From CAZDBA01 sp965224765 (GTDB taxonomy: Bacteria; Planctomycetota; Planctomycetia; Pirellulales; Pirellulaceae): a stretch of 64,000 nucleotides of DNA. The position numbers and the translations under genes are program-made. Location of the stretch: the NCBI GenBank assembly GCA_965224765.1, contig CBDDAC010000024.1, positions 124,001 to 188,000 of the forward strand. The letters are read 5' to 3'. Below the pieces are notes generated by a model, which was not told where the DNA came from, made no database searches, and worked only from the letters and a program-made list of their open reading frames with translations. Below are positions 51,480-60,666 of this stretch, piece after piece (position 1 is the first letter of the stretch; each line of letters opens with the position of its first letter).

Positions 51480-52880
51480 ATGCACTTGCGCTATATCACG
51501 AGGCGCTCACCTTCTGCTTCAAGCATTTTGTCCTTTTCAAAAACCAAACTCGACGAACCGACGCGCCAACAGCTACATCGATTGGGATTGCAGTTGCCCG
51601 CAAATTTTGCCTTCACACCAGGTGAAAATTTGGCTGGTTTGTTCAAACAAGAATCCCCATACTCAGATGGCTGGTTCTCCATCGGCCTGCCTCGGTGTCA
51701 TTTCCAACCCAATTTATCACCAACAATTTTCTGGAGCCCCTACGGACTCCCCACAGGCTCGTCGCTATTTATCGCCAGTTCGAGACTGGGAAGAAACTTG
51801 GCGAAACACTCGACATGGTTCAACGCATTCCGAACGCTTACATGCCGGCTCCAAAAAGGCCTCCAGTTCATTGTTACCAGGCGAAATACTACGGCTGATC
51901 GGTTTGTAAAACGTGCCTCGGAACTTTTTGCCTTTGATGTCATGGAGCTTTTGTCACCGCCCAAGAATCTAAACGCATTCAAGCGCATCACCAAAAAACG
52001 AGAAAGAAAAAATTGGTTCCCCTGTTACCACTTTCCAATTGGAGAAATCAATCGCCCCCACCGTGACGATTTGTTAATTGAAATCGCGAAGGAGGTTCGC
52101 CTCTTGAACGTTCGACACGGAGGCAATGTCCATTCATCGATAATGACTCGATGCGGAAGACAATCAAGCTCAAATGTGTTTCTACTCAGCACATCGAACA
52201 CGTCCCAAAAAATCCAAACCCAACTCATGGATGCGGGATGTCACCGATGGATTTTGATTCCCCAAGTAGAACGTGGCGACGACCTATCGAAAAGGAAATC
52301 CCGCGCAGATCGATTTCAATTCAAGATCCCTATCGTGGCTGAACTTCCGCCAGGTGAGTTTCTCATCCACTGCACACGCCCTCAAACAGGACCTTGGCCT
52401 GACCAAGACGAAAATCGCTTTTTGGACGATCTGATTTTCCAATCAGGCCCGAATGCCTTTTCCGTAGAGGCCTCGCTAACGCGTATACTCGCCATGGGTT
52501 GCTTGCATGCCACCAATCGATTGACAAGAAGCGACCGGAAAGTCGTTTGCTTTACGGAAGTCCAATTCAACCAACTGCCGTCGTTGAAAACATTTCGTCC
52601 TCATTTGAGCCGTTGGGACTTTCTTTCTGTTGGAATCGCCATCCGAAAAACTTCACTTCAATCTGCAGGTGCCGAACCGGTCATTTACGGCGATGAATCC
52701 ACCTGGAGTTCACTGTCAGAAACGGAACGGCCATTTTTTCAAGTAGCGACAACTCAAACCAAATCAGGAAACACGATTTCCTGGAACGATGAAAAAGAAT
52801 GGAGAATCGTTGGCGATCTCAATCTGGATCAATTTGGTGCAGGCGAGATATTTGCGATCCGAGGCGATGGGACAAACTAG
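51480..52880 (+). CDS. Planctomycete conserved protein with AbiGi-like C-terminal region
   Basis: 466 residues, no signal peptide. The N-half (LGLQLPANFAFTPGENLAGLF, then PYSDGWFSIGLP) is unfamiliar to me by domain. The C-terminal third has CFTEVQFNQLP, then RPHLSRWDFLSVGIAIRKT, PVIYGDES and NDEKEWRIVGDL. That ordering (CFTE...GIAI...PVxYG...EKEWR) resembles the AbiGi/DUF2743-type domain of abortive-infection systems and related phage-defence proteins, but the similarity is from memory. The stop codon lies inside the first base block of the dispersed repeat, and the last 15 codons are duplicated downstream. Confidence 0.6.
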   Translation: MHLRYITRRSPSASSILSFSKTKLDEPTRQQLHRLGLQLPANFAFTPGENLAGLFKQESPYSDGWFSIGLPRCHFQPNLSPTIFWSPYGLPTGSSLFIASSRLGRNLAKHSTWFNAFRTLTCRLQKGLQFIVTRRNTTADRFVKRASELFAFDVMELLSPPKNLNAFKRITKKRERKNWFPCYHFPIGEINRPHRDDLLIEIAKEVRLLNVRHGGNVHSSIMTRCGRQSSSNVFLLSTSNTSQKIQTQLMDAGCHRWILIPQVERGDDLSKRKSRADRFQFKIPIVAELPPGEFLIHCTRPQTGPWPDQDENRFLDDLIFQSGPNAFSVEASLTRILAMGCLHATNRLTRSDRKVVCFTEVQFNQLPSLKTFRPHLSRWDFLSVGIAIRKTSLQSAGAEPVIYGDESTWSSLSETERPFFQVATTQTKSGNTISWNDEKEWRIVGDLNLDQFGAGEIFAIRGDGTN

Positions 52881-53299
52881 TACCTCGCCCGTTTTCGATT
52901 TGCAGACCGAGAACAGCAGTTAACCCGGTTTTTTTGGCCATGTTTCCCGTCACTTCAAAACGGTTCGGGTACTAACCCCAAGCTCCACGCTGGAGAGGAA
53001 CAAAAACTGTTTCGGCAGGAGCCTCAACCTCCCGGAAAAGGCAACGACCTCAACGATGTTGACGACCGGTGCAGGCGAGATATTTGCGATCCGAGGCGAT
53101 GGGGCAAACTAGTACCTCGCCCGTTTTCGATTGGCAGGCCGAGAACAACAGATAACCCGGTTTTTTTGGCCATGTTTCCCGTCACTTCAAAACGGTTCGG
53201 GTACTAACTCCAAGCTCCACGCTGGAGAGGAACAAGAATCGTTTCGGCAGGAGCCTCAACCTCCCGGAAAAGGCAACGACCTCAACGATGTTGACGACG
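52836..53299. repeat. 232-bp tandem duplication (dispersed repeat copies C and D)
   Basis: Unit 1 is 52836-53067, unit 2 is 53068-53299, starting GGTGCAGGCGAGATATTTGC in both. Each includes the final 45 bases of the coding gene and a full dispersed-repeat core (TTTCGGCAGGAGCCTCAACC). The duplication therefore copied the gene end. Unit 2 is followed by CTCCTCGCTTGCGTGGGCAT as in copy A at 3.4 kb. A few substitutions show it is not brand-new. No gene in 52881-53426. Confidence 0.9.
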
Positions 53300-53426
53300 G
53301 GTGCCATGCTCCTCGCTTGCGTGGGCATGTGGTGTTTTGCCAACACCTCCGGAAACACTCATCCTCCAACTGCGACGAAGACGTTGCTTGAAGACATCCA
53401 GAAATCCGATCGGCGCGTGGAAGTAC

Positions 53427-54233
53427 TCAAACAGCTGCAATCGTCGTTCGATTTCCGCCCAACTTCTTTGACTCATACATCAGTTGGTCAGCCAAGGTCA
53501 ACAACTCGCGAGCCGAGACATTGGACTTTGAGGAGTACGCAACGCCGACACTGACTTTCGGGATCGCATTGAGGTGAGCATACACTGCCCGATCCATTGA
53601 TTGTTTTCGAAAATCATCAAACTGATTCTTCGCGTCTTCCAACGAGGCAAACTTGGACAAGACACCAAATTCGTCGCCCCCAAGCCTGGCAATGCAAATC
53701 GCCGTTGGAAAAAGATCACTCAAATTTCGAGCCAAAAACCGAATCCCCTCGTCTCCTACCCAATGACCAAACTGATCATTGATTTCTTTGAAGTTATCGA
53801 TATCGACGATCGCCAGCGTCAGCGGCTCGCCAAGAGTCAATTCCAGTCGCCTTTGAAACTCTCTTCGGTTCAACAAGCCGCTAACCGAATCCGTCCTGGC
53901 TTCTCGTTGAAGTTCCTCCATTCGCTGGCGACGTAGATCGATACAACGAATGATGTATATCTGCCAAATTTGTTCATTGAAATCGGCTTCGCCAATGGAA
54001 CGCTCTACCCAACAAGAACTTCCGTTCTTATTCACCGCAACCACTTCCTCCACTCGTTTACTGCTTGGATTTTGAAAAATCGACCGGATTGGCATGCCGA
54101 TCATCTCCTCGGAAGTAAATCCAAATAATTTTTCGGCCTGCTGATTCCACAATCGTACGTTGCCATCTTGATCCGTGATGGCAACCGCATCGTTGGCTTG
54201 CATCAACAAGTTTTGAAGGATCTCTAAATTCAT
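53427..54233 (-). CDS. PAS-GGDEF diguanylate cyclase
   Basis: 268 residues, cytoplasmic. The PAS domain (about 3-105) has AITDQDGNVRLWNQQAEKLF, the classic PAS start. A short linker leads to the GGDEF domain (about 115-265) with SGLLNRREF, DIDNFKEINDQFGH, and the intact catalytic RLGGDEFGVL. It should make c-di-GMP. The GGDEF loop keeps both glycines. I see no clear inhibitory RxxD site. A PilZ c-di-GMP receptor is encoded 9 kb away, though no direct link is shown. Confidence 0.9.
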   Translation of the reverse strand: MNLEILQNLLMQANDAVAITDQDGNVRLWNQQAEKLFGFTSEEMIGMPIRSIFQNPSSKRVEEVVAVNKNGSSCWVERSIGEADFNEQIWQIYIIRCIDLRRQRMEELQREARTDSVSGLLNRREFQRRLELTLGEPLTLAIVDIDNFKEINDQFGHWVGDEGIRFLARNLSDLFPTAICIARLGGDEFGVLSKFASLEDAKNQFDDFRKQSMDRAVYAHLNAIPKVSVGVAYSSKSNVSARELLTLADQLMYESKKLGGNRTTIAAV

Positions 54234-54577
54234 TTGGACACGAGCCGAATCGCGGAAAGGGGGGGAGCTAGAACATCAATGGTAGCGTATTACTGCCACT
54301 ATTGAGCCTTGAATTTTCACCAGCATTGTCGCAGCAACCTTCCAAATCACTTGTGTTTTCGATTTTCACGAACCAAACGAACGGTGGCAACGTAACTTTT
54401 CCACCACTCCAAAACGGAGCGGTTGGAGAAGGAAAGGATGCCGCTCCAGACAACAATCAGGGCGGCATTTGCTAGCGACATTTCAGGGCATTGACTCAAT
54501 CGACCTTGAGTGCGTGAGTTTCTTTCTGTAATTACCTCCACTTGAAAAATTTAGCTCAAGAATCGGGCTCACAAGTG
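54234..54577. other. Divergent spacer before the split bamA genes
   Basis: About 340 bp between the cyclase (-) and the POTRA gene (+). It holds both promoters. A TTG at 54542 extends the POTRA frame by twelve codons. Nothing else recognised. Confidence 0.5.
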
Positions 54578-56083
54578 ATGCAGAAAATCAAAAACAAGTT
54601 TCATCTTAAACAAACGGCAGCTCTCGCCTTATTGGCTGTTGCATGTTCGGTTTCTGGCTGTGGAATTCTCGCACAGCCCAGCGAACTCAACACTCCCTCA
54701 ATTAGCGATCAGATGCCATTCTCTGGTGTGCGAACCGACAGCACGCTGCGTATGCAAAGTCCGGACCCTGAGCCAGAGTTTTCCAACTTGAGCCAGGCTC
54801 CACAGCAGCGAGTTCAAACCTCTGCGGATCAAGCAAGTGTCGTGAAAGATGTCATCCTGCGTGGCAACAACACGGTTCCGACTCATCAATTGCTTCGAAA
54901 TGTGAGAACTCGGCCAGGTCGTTACTTCGACCCAGATATGCTTCAACAAGACGTCAACGATCTCTGGCGGATGAAAGAAGTCCACCGAGTTATTGGCCCT
55001 TTCATCGAAAAAACACCCGATGGCATCATCATCACCATTGAAGTGGTTGAGCGTCAACTGATGCAAACGGTTCAGTTCATCGGCAACCGCGCCATCACAG
55101 ATCGGGCACTTCGCAAAGAAACCAACTTGAACGATGGCCAGCCCATCGACATTCACGAAATCAAGATGGTGAAACATCGAATCGAAGAGTTCTACCACGA
55201 CAAAGGGTTTCCTCGAACCCAGGTGGAAATCCTTGAGGGTAGTGAGGCGGGTGACAATTCAGTTGTTTTCCTTATTCACGAAGACCAACAACAGCGAATC
55301 TGGAAAGTTGAGTTTGAGGGAAATGCCATCGCCTCCGACGGTCGACTGAAAAGCTTCATCGAGTCCAAACCTGGCCATCTGAAAATTATTGGTGGTTTGG
55401 TCAAACGAAAAGAGATTGAACAGGACGTACTCCGTCTGACTTCCTACTATCGAAGTCTTGGATATTTCAATGCTCGAATTGGCCGTCAGATCACCGAAAG
55501 CGACGATGGTCGCTGGTTGAACTTGCGTTTTATCATCGATGAAGGACCGCGTTACAAAATCCGCAACATCTCGTTCATTGGGAACCAGGCGTTTAGCGAA
55601 CAACAACTGGCATCCATGCTCAAGCTAAAACCCGGTAAAAACGGAGCCCCCGAGTTCAACGCCGCGAAAATGAATCAGGACGTGGTCTCACTCCGAGATC
55701 TTTATGGAGCCAACGGTTTTGTTTTCTCGAAAGTAGAAGTCGAAACGCGATTCCTCGAGGAACCCGGCCAACTTGATCTGGTCTACAAAATTTCAGAAGA
55801 CAAACAATACCGCGTTGGAGACATCAAAGTCTTCATCGAAGGCGGTGCTGGTACGACGCGACGCCAAGTGGTCATGAATCGTCTTTCGCTACGACCCGGC
55901 GACATTATCGACCTGCGAGAAATCAGAAACAGCGAGCGACGACTGGGAAGTTCCCAAGTCTTTGCCGCGGGTGAACCCGGCTCTGGAAGTACTCCACCCA
56001 AAATTGTCGTCAAGCCTGACGAACGCACCTTAGAAAGAATGGCTCGTGGCCCCGCACAAAACAACGGTTCCATGCACCGGTAG
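54578..56083 (+). CDS. POTRA-only lipoprotein, N-terminal half of a split BamA
   Basis: About 501 residues from ATG at 54578. The lipobox LAVACSVSGC makes it a predicted lipoprotein. Five POTRA domains follow: residues about 95-165 (DVILRGNNTVPTHQLLRNVR), 165-245 (VQFIGNRAITDRALRKETNL), 245-330 (WKVEFEGNAIASDGRLKSFI), 330-420 (RNISFIGNQAFSEQQLASML) and 420-500 (GDIKVFIEGGAGTTRRQVVM). There is no barrel domain; the frame stops and a separate barrel gene starts 20 bases later. In typical BamA both are one chain. The products probably act as a complex inserting outer-membrane proteins. Confidence 0.85.
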   Translation: MQKIKNKFHLKQTAALALLAVACSVSGCGILAQPSELNTPSISDQMPFSGVRTDSTLRMQSPDPEPEFSNLSQAPQQRVQTSADQASVVKDVILRGNNTVPTHQLLRNVRTRPGRYFDPDMLQQDVNDLWRMKEVHRVIGPFIEKTPDGIIITIEVVERQLMQTVQFIGNRAITDRALRKETNLNDGQPIDIHEIKMVKHRIEEFYHDKGFPRTQVEILEGSEAGDNSVVFLIHEDQQQRIWKVEFEGNAIASDGRLKSFIESKPGHLKIIGGLVKRKEIEQDVLRLTSYYRSLGYFNARIGRQITESDDGRWLNLRFIIDEGPRYKIRNISFIGNQAFSEQQLASMLKLKPGKNGAPEFNAAKMNQDVVSLRDLYGANGFVFSKVEVETRFLEEPGQLDLVYKISEDKQYRVGDIKVFIEGGAGTTRRQVVMNRLSLRPGDIIDLREIRNSERRLGSSQVFAAGEPGSGSTPPKIVVKPDERTLERMARGPAQNNGSMHR

Positions 56084-56103
56084 TTTCAACGAAGAAGAAT
56101 TTG

Positions 56104-57648
56104 ATGCAACTTAGTCAAACAAAATCGCTTTCCATCGCAATTGCCGGCACGATGTTGATCGTAGCAGCCCTCTCGGGTTGCGCAAGTCACCCTGCGTTCT
56201 CGCTCACGGAAGCCCAACCAATTCAATCGCCAACCAGTTACGTCGTTAACTCAACCGAACAGGGAAACCTGATTCAAACAGCGACACGACAGGAAAAGCA
56301 AGAAATCGTTAGAGCCCAAAGTCTCGACAACGGTATCGGCAGCGGATCGAGAATTCAATCGGGTGTCCAACAACAAGAGGGCCAAGTTCAACCCGCCACT
56401 TATCAATATCCTGAACTTCAGAGTTCACCTCCTCCTGGCTCGCTTTTCAATCCCACGCCGTCTGGTGGACAACAATATCCCAGTCAACAATTGGGAGGAC
56501 CAAGCGAACCCAACTCATTGGTTGCGCCCTCCTTCGCTCCCTCCGGAGCGGCTTCATTTCCACAAAACTACGCAACTGCGGATCTTGGAATTTATGTTTC
56601 GGATAGCCAAACTGGACGCGTAAACATTGGTGGTGCCTACAACTCCGATAGTGGTATCGTGGGCCAATTTGTCATTGATGAAAAGAACTTTGATATTCGC
56701 CGCTGGCCACGAAGTTTTCGAGAAATTGCCAACGGAACCGCGTGGCGTGGTGGAGGCCAACAATTTCGTGCGGAGTTAGTACCGGGTCGAAACGTGCAAC
56801 GTTACCTGGTTAGTTTCACAGAACCCTACTTGATGGACACCGGCTGGAGCTTCAACTTTAGTGGATACCTGTTTGACAGAAACTATTTTGACTGGGACGA
56901 ACAACGCATCGGCGCGAGAATGGCTTTGGGGTATCGGATTTCGCACGACCTCAGCTTAAGTGTTGGAATTCGCGGTGAGAACGTTGACATTCACAATCCA
57001 CGCGTCGCCACTTCTCCACAGCTGAACGCTACGGTTGGAGACACTGACTTGTTTGTTGGACACGTCAGTTTGGTTAGCGATACTCGGGACCATCCCTTCC
57101 TGGCCACCGAGGGCAAGTATCTTTCCATGACCTATTCTCAAGGCTTCGGCGAAGTGGACTTTCCGCGTCTTGATATCGACTATCGAAGATATCGCCTGCT
57201 CTACCAACGGCCTGACTTGTCGGGGAGACACACCTTGAGCTTTGGTACCAAGCTAGGATTCTCTGGCGGCCAAACTCCGATTTTTGAGAATTATTACGCA
57301 GGCGGTTTCTCCACAATGCGTGGTTTTGACTTTCGCGGAGCAAGCCCCGTTGAAGGCGGAGTGATTGTTGGTGGCGAATTCCAATGGCTGAATACATTGG
57401 AATACATGTTCCCACTGACCGCAGATGACATGATCAAAGGCGTTCTATTTTGCGATTTCGGTACTGTCGAAGAAAAAATTGAACTCAACGCGGACAACTT
57501 CCGTGTCGCACCCGGTTTTGGATTCCGTGTCCACATGCCGGCAGCTGGCTTAGGCGCTCCGTTGGCATTCGATTTTGCCTTCCCAATTAACAATGCCGCA
57601 ACTGACGATCGAGAAGTCTTTAGTTTCTACATGGGCTTTAATAAATAG
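56104..57648 (+). CDS. BamA-type outer-membrane barrel protein, C-terminal half of a split BamA
   Basis: About 514 residues from ATG at 56104. The signal peptide ends in the lipobox AALSGC, unusual for a barrel. A Gln/Ser/Pro-rich linker (about 30-150) precedes a 16-strand-type barrel from about 160. Omp85 landmarks: YAGGFSTMRGFDFRGASP (the conserved loop 6 MRGF motif), FVGHVSLVSDTRDHPF and the final DREVFSFYMGFN. No POTRA domain is present. It is cotranscribed with the POTRA lipoprotein 20 bases upstream. Role: barrel component of the outer-membrane assembly machine. Confidence 0.85.
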   Translation: MQLSQTKSLSIAIAGTMLIVAALSGCASHPAFSLTEAQPIQSPTSYVVNSTEQGNLIQTATRQEKQEIVRAQSLDNGIGSGSRIQSGVQQQEGQVQPATYQYPELQSSPPPGSLFNPTPSGGQQYPSQQLGGPSEPNSLVAPSFAPSGAASFPQNYATADLGIYVSDSQTGRVNIGGAYNSDSGIVGQFVIDEKNFDIRRWPRSFREIANGTAWRGGGQQFRAELVPGRNVQRYLVSFTEPYLMDTGWSFNFSGYLFDRNYFDWDEQRIGARMALGYRISHDLSLSVGIRGENVDIHNPRVATSPQLNATVGDTDLFVGHVSLVSDTRDHPFLATEGKYLSMTYSQGFGEVDFPRLDIDYRRYRLLYQRPDLSGRHTLSFGTKLGFSGGQTPIFENYYAGGFSTMRGFDFRGASPVEGGVIVGGEFQWLNTLEYMFPLTADDMIKGVLFCDFGTVEEKIELNADNFRVAPGFGFRVHMPAAGLGAPLAFDFAFPINNAATDDREVFSFYMGFNK

Positions 57649-58081
57649 GCAAACAACGTCAGCAAAACGAGGGTCTGCGTCGTTTCTCCGCTAATCATCT
57701 ACAGGCAATGAACGCCGATCTGCTTTTGCGAGCAAGCCCCGCGACGAGGCCAAACACTGATCATTGCCAGTGACTTGCAATGCACAACCTGGCGGCAAAC
57801 GCGGCCGACGAGAATTCCAGCTGCATGATCCACGCAGCTTTGCTCGGAACGAATGAGGGCTGGCAGGCTGCACAATTTCTTTCACGAGCGCAATCGTGGA
57901 TTGCGACGGCGTGCAGGTCGCATTATTCTCATAGAACAATGGCCTTTTCCAAAAAGCCTCTGAGAATAGGAAGCGAAATTCTGTAGAGTATTGCAGCACT
58001 CGCAAACCTCAAATGCTATCTGCAAAGGTAATGCGGACCCGCCGCCCAGAACAGATTTCGCCCTATGACAATAAGTGAACC
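57649..58081. other. 433-bp spacer without a clear gene
   Basis: Lies between the barrel gene and the decarboxylase, both on the plus strand. Short frames have no family resemblance. No strong terminator hairpin seen after 57648. Confidence 0.5.
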
Positions 58082-59551
58082 ATGAGCAACGAGCCAACCG
58101 ACTCACCCAACGATCCCTCAAACAGATCGCCCAATGCTCCCTTCGAAATGTCCGAAGTAGACATGAAGGCAATGGGATATCGCGTCGTAGACATGATCGT
58201 CGAACATTTCTCAACGGTCGACGAGAAAAGGCCGGTTACACATGCTACGCGATCGGAAATGGATTGGTTACTTCGGGAGCCGATTCCCGAATCTCCAACG
58301 CCTGTCATGGACGTACTGGATCATGTTGAACAAAACATATTTGCCAACAGTGCTCATCTCGATCACTCAAAGTTTTATTCCTTCGTTCCTTCGCCAAACA
58401 ATATTGTCAGCACCTTTGCCGATGCGCTGGCAACCGGATTCAATCTATTTTCAGGGGCCTGGGTTTCATCTCCTGGAGCCGCTGAATTGGAAATGCTTAC
58501 GACCAACTGGCTGCTACAACTGTTCGGTTTCCCCGTAGTCGAAGGAGGAGGTCTGTTTGTAAGTGGCGGTTCCATGGCGAACCTGACCGCGATGGTCACG
58601 GCGCGACAGAACACGCTTGGCGATGATTTCTCGAACGGTGTCGTCTATTGGTCTGACCAAACTCACTCATCAGTCGAACGAGCGGCAAGGGTCATCGGCC
58701 TTCGCAAAGATCAAATTCGCATTATTGAATCTGACGATCAATTTCAAATCCGAGTGGACTTGCTGAAGCAAGCGGTCGAAGCCGACATCGCTCAAGGAAA
58801 AACACCTTTCATGGTTGTCGCCAATGCAGGCACGACTAACACCGCCGCCGTGGATCCCCTTTATACGCTCAGCACACTTTGCCGCCACCGTAACCTCTGG
58901 TTTCACGTCGACGCGGCGTACGGGGGAGGAGCCATTCTTTGCACCCAAGGCAAATCACTGCTTTCAGGTATCGAGCTTGCAGATTCAATCACCATCGATC
59001 CACATAAGTGGTTCCATCAACCCTACGAAATTGGTTGTCTCCTGATTCGAGATAACAAAAAACTTTCTGGGACGTTTCGCACTCAACCTGCTTACCTACG
59101 TGATCTTGTCGGAGCCGCAGAGGAAGTCAACTTCTATGATCTTGGGATCCAGTTGACCAGACGATTTCGCGCATTCAAATTCTATATGTCACTGAAAACC
59201 TACGGAATTGGAGCTTTTCGTCAGGCCGTTGAGTCATCCATTCAACTTGCCGAACAATTTCAAAAGGAACTCCAATCGCGTTCCGATTGGGAAGTAATCA
59301 CACCCGCCAATCTGGCCGTGATTACCTTTCGATACAATCCGTTTCAAGATGAAAAAACAACGGCAACACAAGAAAAGCTGGAGCAGTTAAACCAACATCT
59401 TTCTAACCGAATTATCGCTGACGGGAAAGCAATGTTGGCCACCACAATTGTCAACGATCAAACCGTACTCCGAATGTGTTTGATAAATCCGCGAACGAGC
59501 ATGTCCGACCTGATGTCTACCCTAGAATCCTTGGAAACCTACGCCAAGTAA
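58082..59551 (+). CDS. PLP-dependent group II decarboxylase (aromatic amino acid decarboxylase type)
   Basis: 489 residues, cytoplasmic. Removes CO2 from an amino acid (aromatic, histidine or glutamate types are possible). The pyridoxal lysine is in SITIDPHKWFHQPYEIG. Other landmarks: FNLFSGAWVSSPGAAELE, LFVSGGSMANLTAM (phosphate cup), YWSDQTHSSVERAARVIG, VANAGTTNTAAVDP, and WFHVDAAYGGGA. Full length. The flexible-loop region (RTQPAYLRDL) is present. The substrate cannot be told from these motifs. Confidence 0.9.
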   Translation: MSNEPTDSPNDPSNRSPNAPFEMSEVDMKAMGYRVVDMIVEHFSTVDEKRPVTHATRSEMDWLLREPIPESPTPVMDVLDHVEQNIFANSAHLDHSKFYSFVPSPNNIVSTFADALATGFNLFSGAWVSSPGAAELEMLTTNWLLQLFGFPVVEGGGLFVSGGSMANLTAMVTARQNTLGDDFSNGVVYWSDQTHSSVERAARVIGLRKDQIRIIESDDQFQIRVDLLKQAVEADIAQGKTPFMVVANAGTTNTAAVDPLYTLSTLCRHRNLWFHVDAAYGGGAILCTQGKSLLSGIELADSITIDPHKWFHQPYEIGCLLIRDNKKLSGTFRTQPAYLRDLVGAAEEVNFYDLGIQLTRRFRAFKFYMSLKTYGIGAFRQAVESSIQLAEQFQKELQSRSDWEVITPANLAVITFRYNPFQDEKTTATQEKLEQLNQHLSNRIIADGKAMLATTIVNDQTVLRMCLINPRTSMSDLMSTLESLETYAK

Positions 59552-59787
59552 CTTTCACAAACGTTTTGTCTGGCGTATCGAATTCAAGTGAAGCACCCAA
59601 CATTCGAGTTTCGGCCACAGCTAGGCATCGCCCACTTATCGCCATTCTCCACCAAGCAACGTTAAATATCAGCACACGAGAACACTTGCCCAATGTCCTT
59701 TCGATGGGCCCTCGTCGGCGAATCTTCCAACTTGCTATAAAAAGACCAAAGTTCAAATCGTACAAGAAAACGAATCTGAGTATTCCC

Positions 59788-60579
59788 ATGTCTCAAAACA
59801 TTGAAAACCACGAACAGAACATTGAACAAATCGTTTCGATTTTACGCGACTCAAAAAAAGTCTTTGTTGTTACCGGCGCCGGCATCTCGGCTGACTCAGG
59901 GTTACCTGTCTATCGGGGAATCGGAGGCTTGTACAACGACAAGGACACCGAAGATGGCATGCCGATTGAAAAGGCATTGAGTGGTCCCGTTTTTCGCAAT
60001 CAGCCAGAAATCACTTGGAAATACATGGGGCAAATTGAAAAAGGCACTCGCACCGCAACATTTAATCGTGGTCACGAAGTCCTCGCAGAAATGGAGGAGC
60101 ATTTTAAACACTTCTGGATACTGACGCAGAACATTGATGGTTTCCATACCTTTGCGGGTTCGAAAAATGTAATCGAAATCCACGGAAACATGCACCGGCT
60201 CAAATGCACCGCTTGCAAAACAGTCGATCCGGTAAGCGACTATTCAAAGATCGAAATCCCTCCCCATTGCCAATGCGGCAACATGCAACGTCCAGACGTC
60301 GTTTTGTTTGAAGAAATGCTTCCCGAAGACGCAATCAAGCAAATGTACCTTCAGCAAAACGTCGACTACGACTTGGTCATCAGCATTGGGACGAGTGCGA
60401 ATTTCCCCTATATTTCCGAGCCAATCATGTTGGCCAGGCGAAAAGGAATTGCCACGGTCGAAATCAACCCTGGCGTTTCCAACATCTCAAGTTTTGTTGA
60501 CGTCCATCTGAAAATGGGTGCCGCCAAGTCACTCGACGAAATCTGGCGACGCTACAACGCCGCGCCATCGGGAGGTTGA
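59788..60579 (+). CDS. Sirtuin-family NAD-dependent protein deacylase (Sir2)
   Basis: 263 residues from ATG at 59788; the longer frame upstream overlaps the decarboxylase end. Motifs: TGAGISADSGLPVYRG (NAD loop), LTQNIDGFH, IEIHGNMHR with the catalytic His, zinc cysteines in LKCTACK and HCQCGN, and ISIGTSANFPYI. All Sir2 core residues are present, so it is likely active on acylated lysines. The last codons (SGG then stop) overlap a 14-base fragment of the dispersed repeat. Confidence 0.9.
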   Translation: MSQNIENHEQNIEQIVSILRDSKKVFVVTGAGISADSGLPVYRGIGGLYNDKDTEDGMPIEKALSGPVFRNQPEITWKYMGQIEKGTRTATFNRGHEVLAEMEEHFKHFWILTQNIDGFHTFAGSKNVIEIHGNMHRLKCTACKTVDPVSDYSKIEIPPHCQCGNMQRPDVVLFEEMLPEDAIKQMYLQQNVDYDLVISIGTSANFPYISEPIMLARRKGIATVEINPGVSNISSFVDVHLKMGAAKSLDEIWRRYNAAPSGG

Positions 60580-60598
60580 GGCCTAGAGTTACAGCGCA

Positions 60599-60630
60599 AA
60601 GCGAGGAAGAACCCTAGCCGTTCCTCGCTT
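60599..60630. terminator. Inverted repeat between convergent sirtuin and PQQ-type genes
   Basis: AAGCGAGGAA pairs with TTCCTCGCTT (10 bp) with a 12-base loop, just after the sirtuin gene and before the gene ending at 60667. Of the palindrome type common between convergent genes in Rhodopirellula-like genomes. Probably bidirectional. Confidence 0.7.
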
Positions 60631-60666
60631 ACGCGTCGGATTTCCATAAAGCACTGCCCCCCCGGT

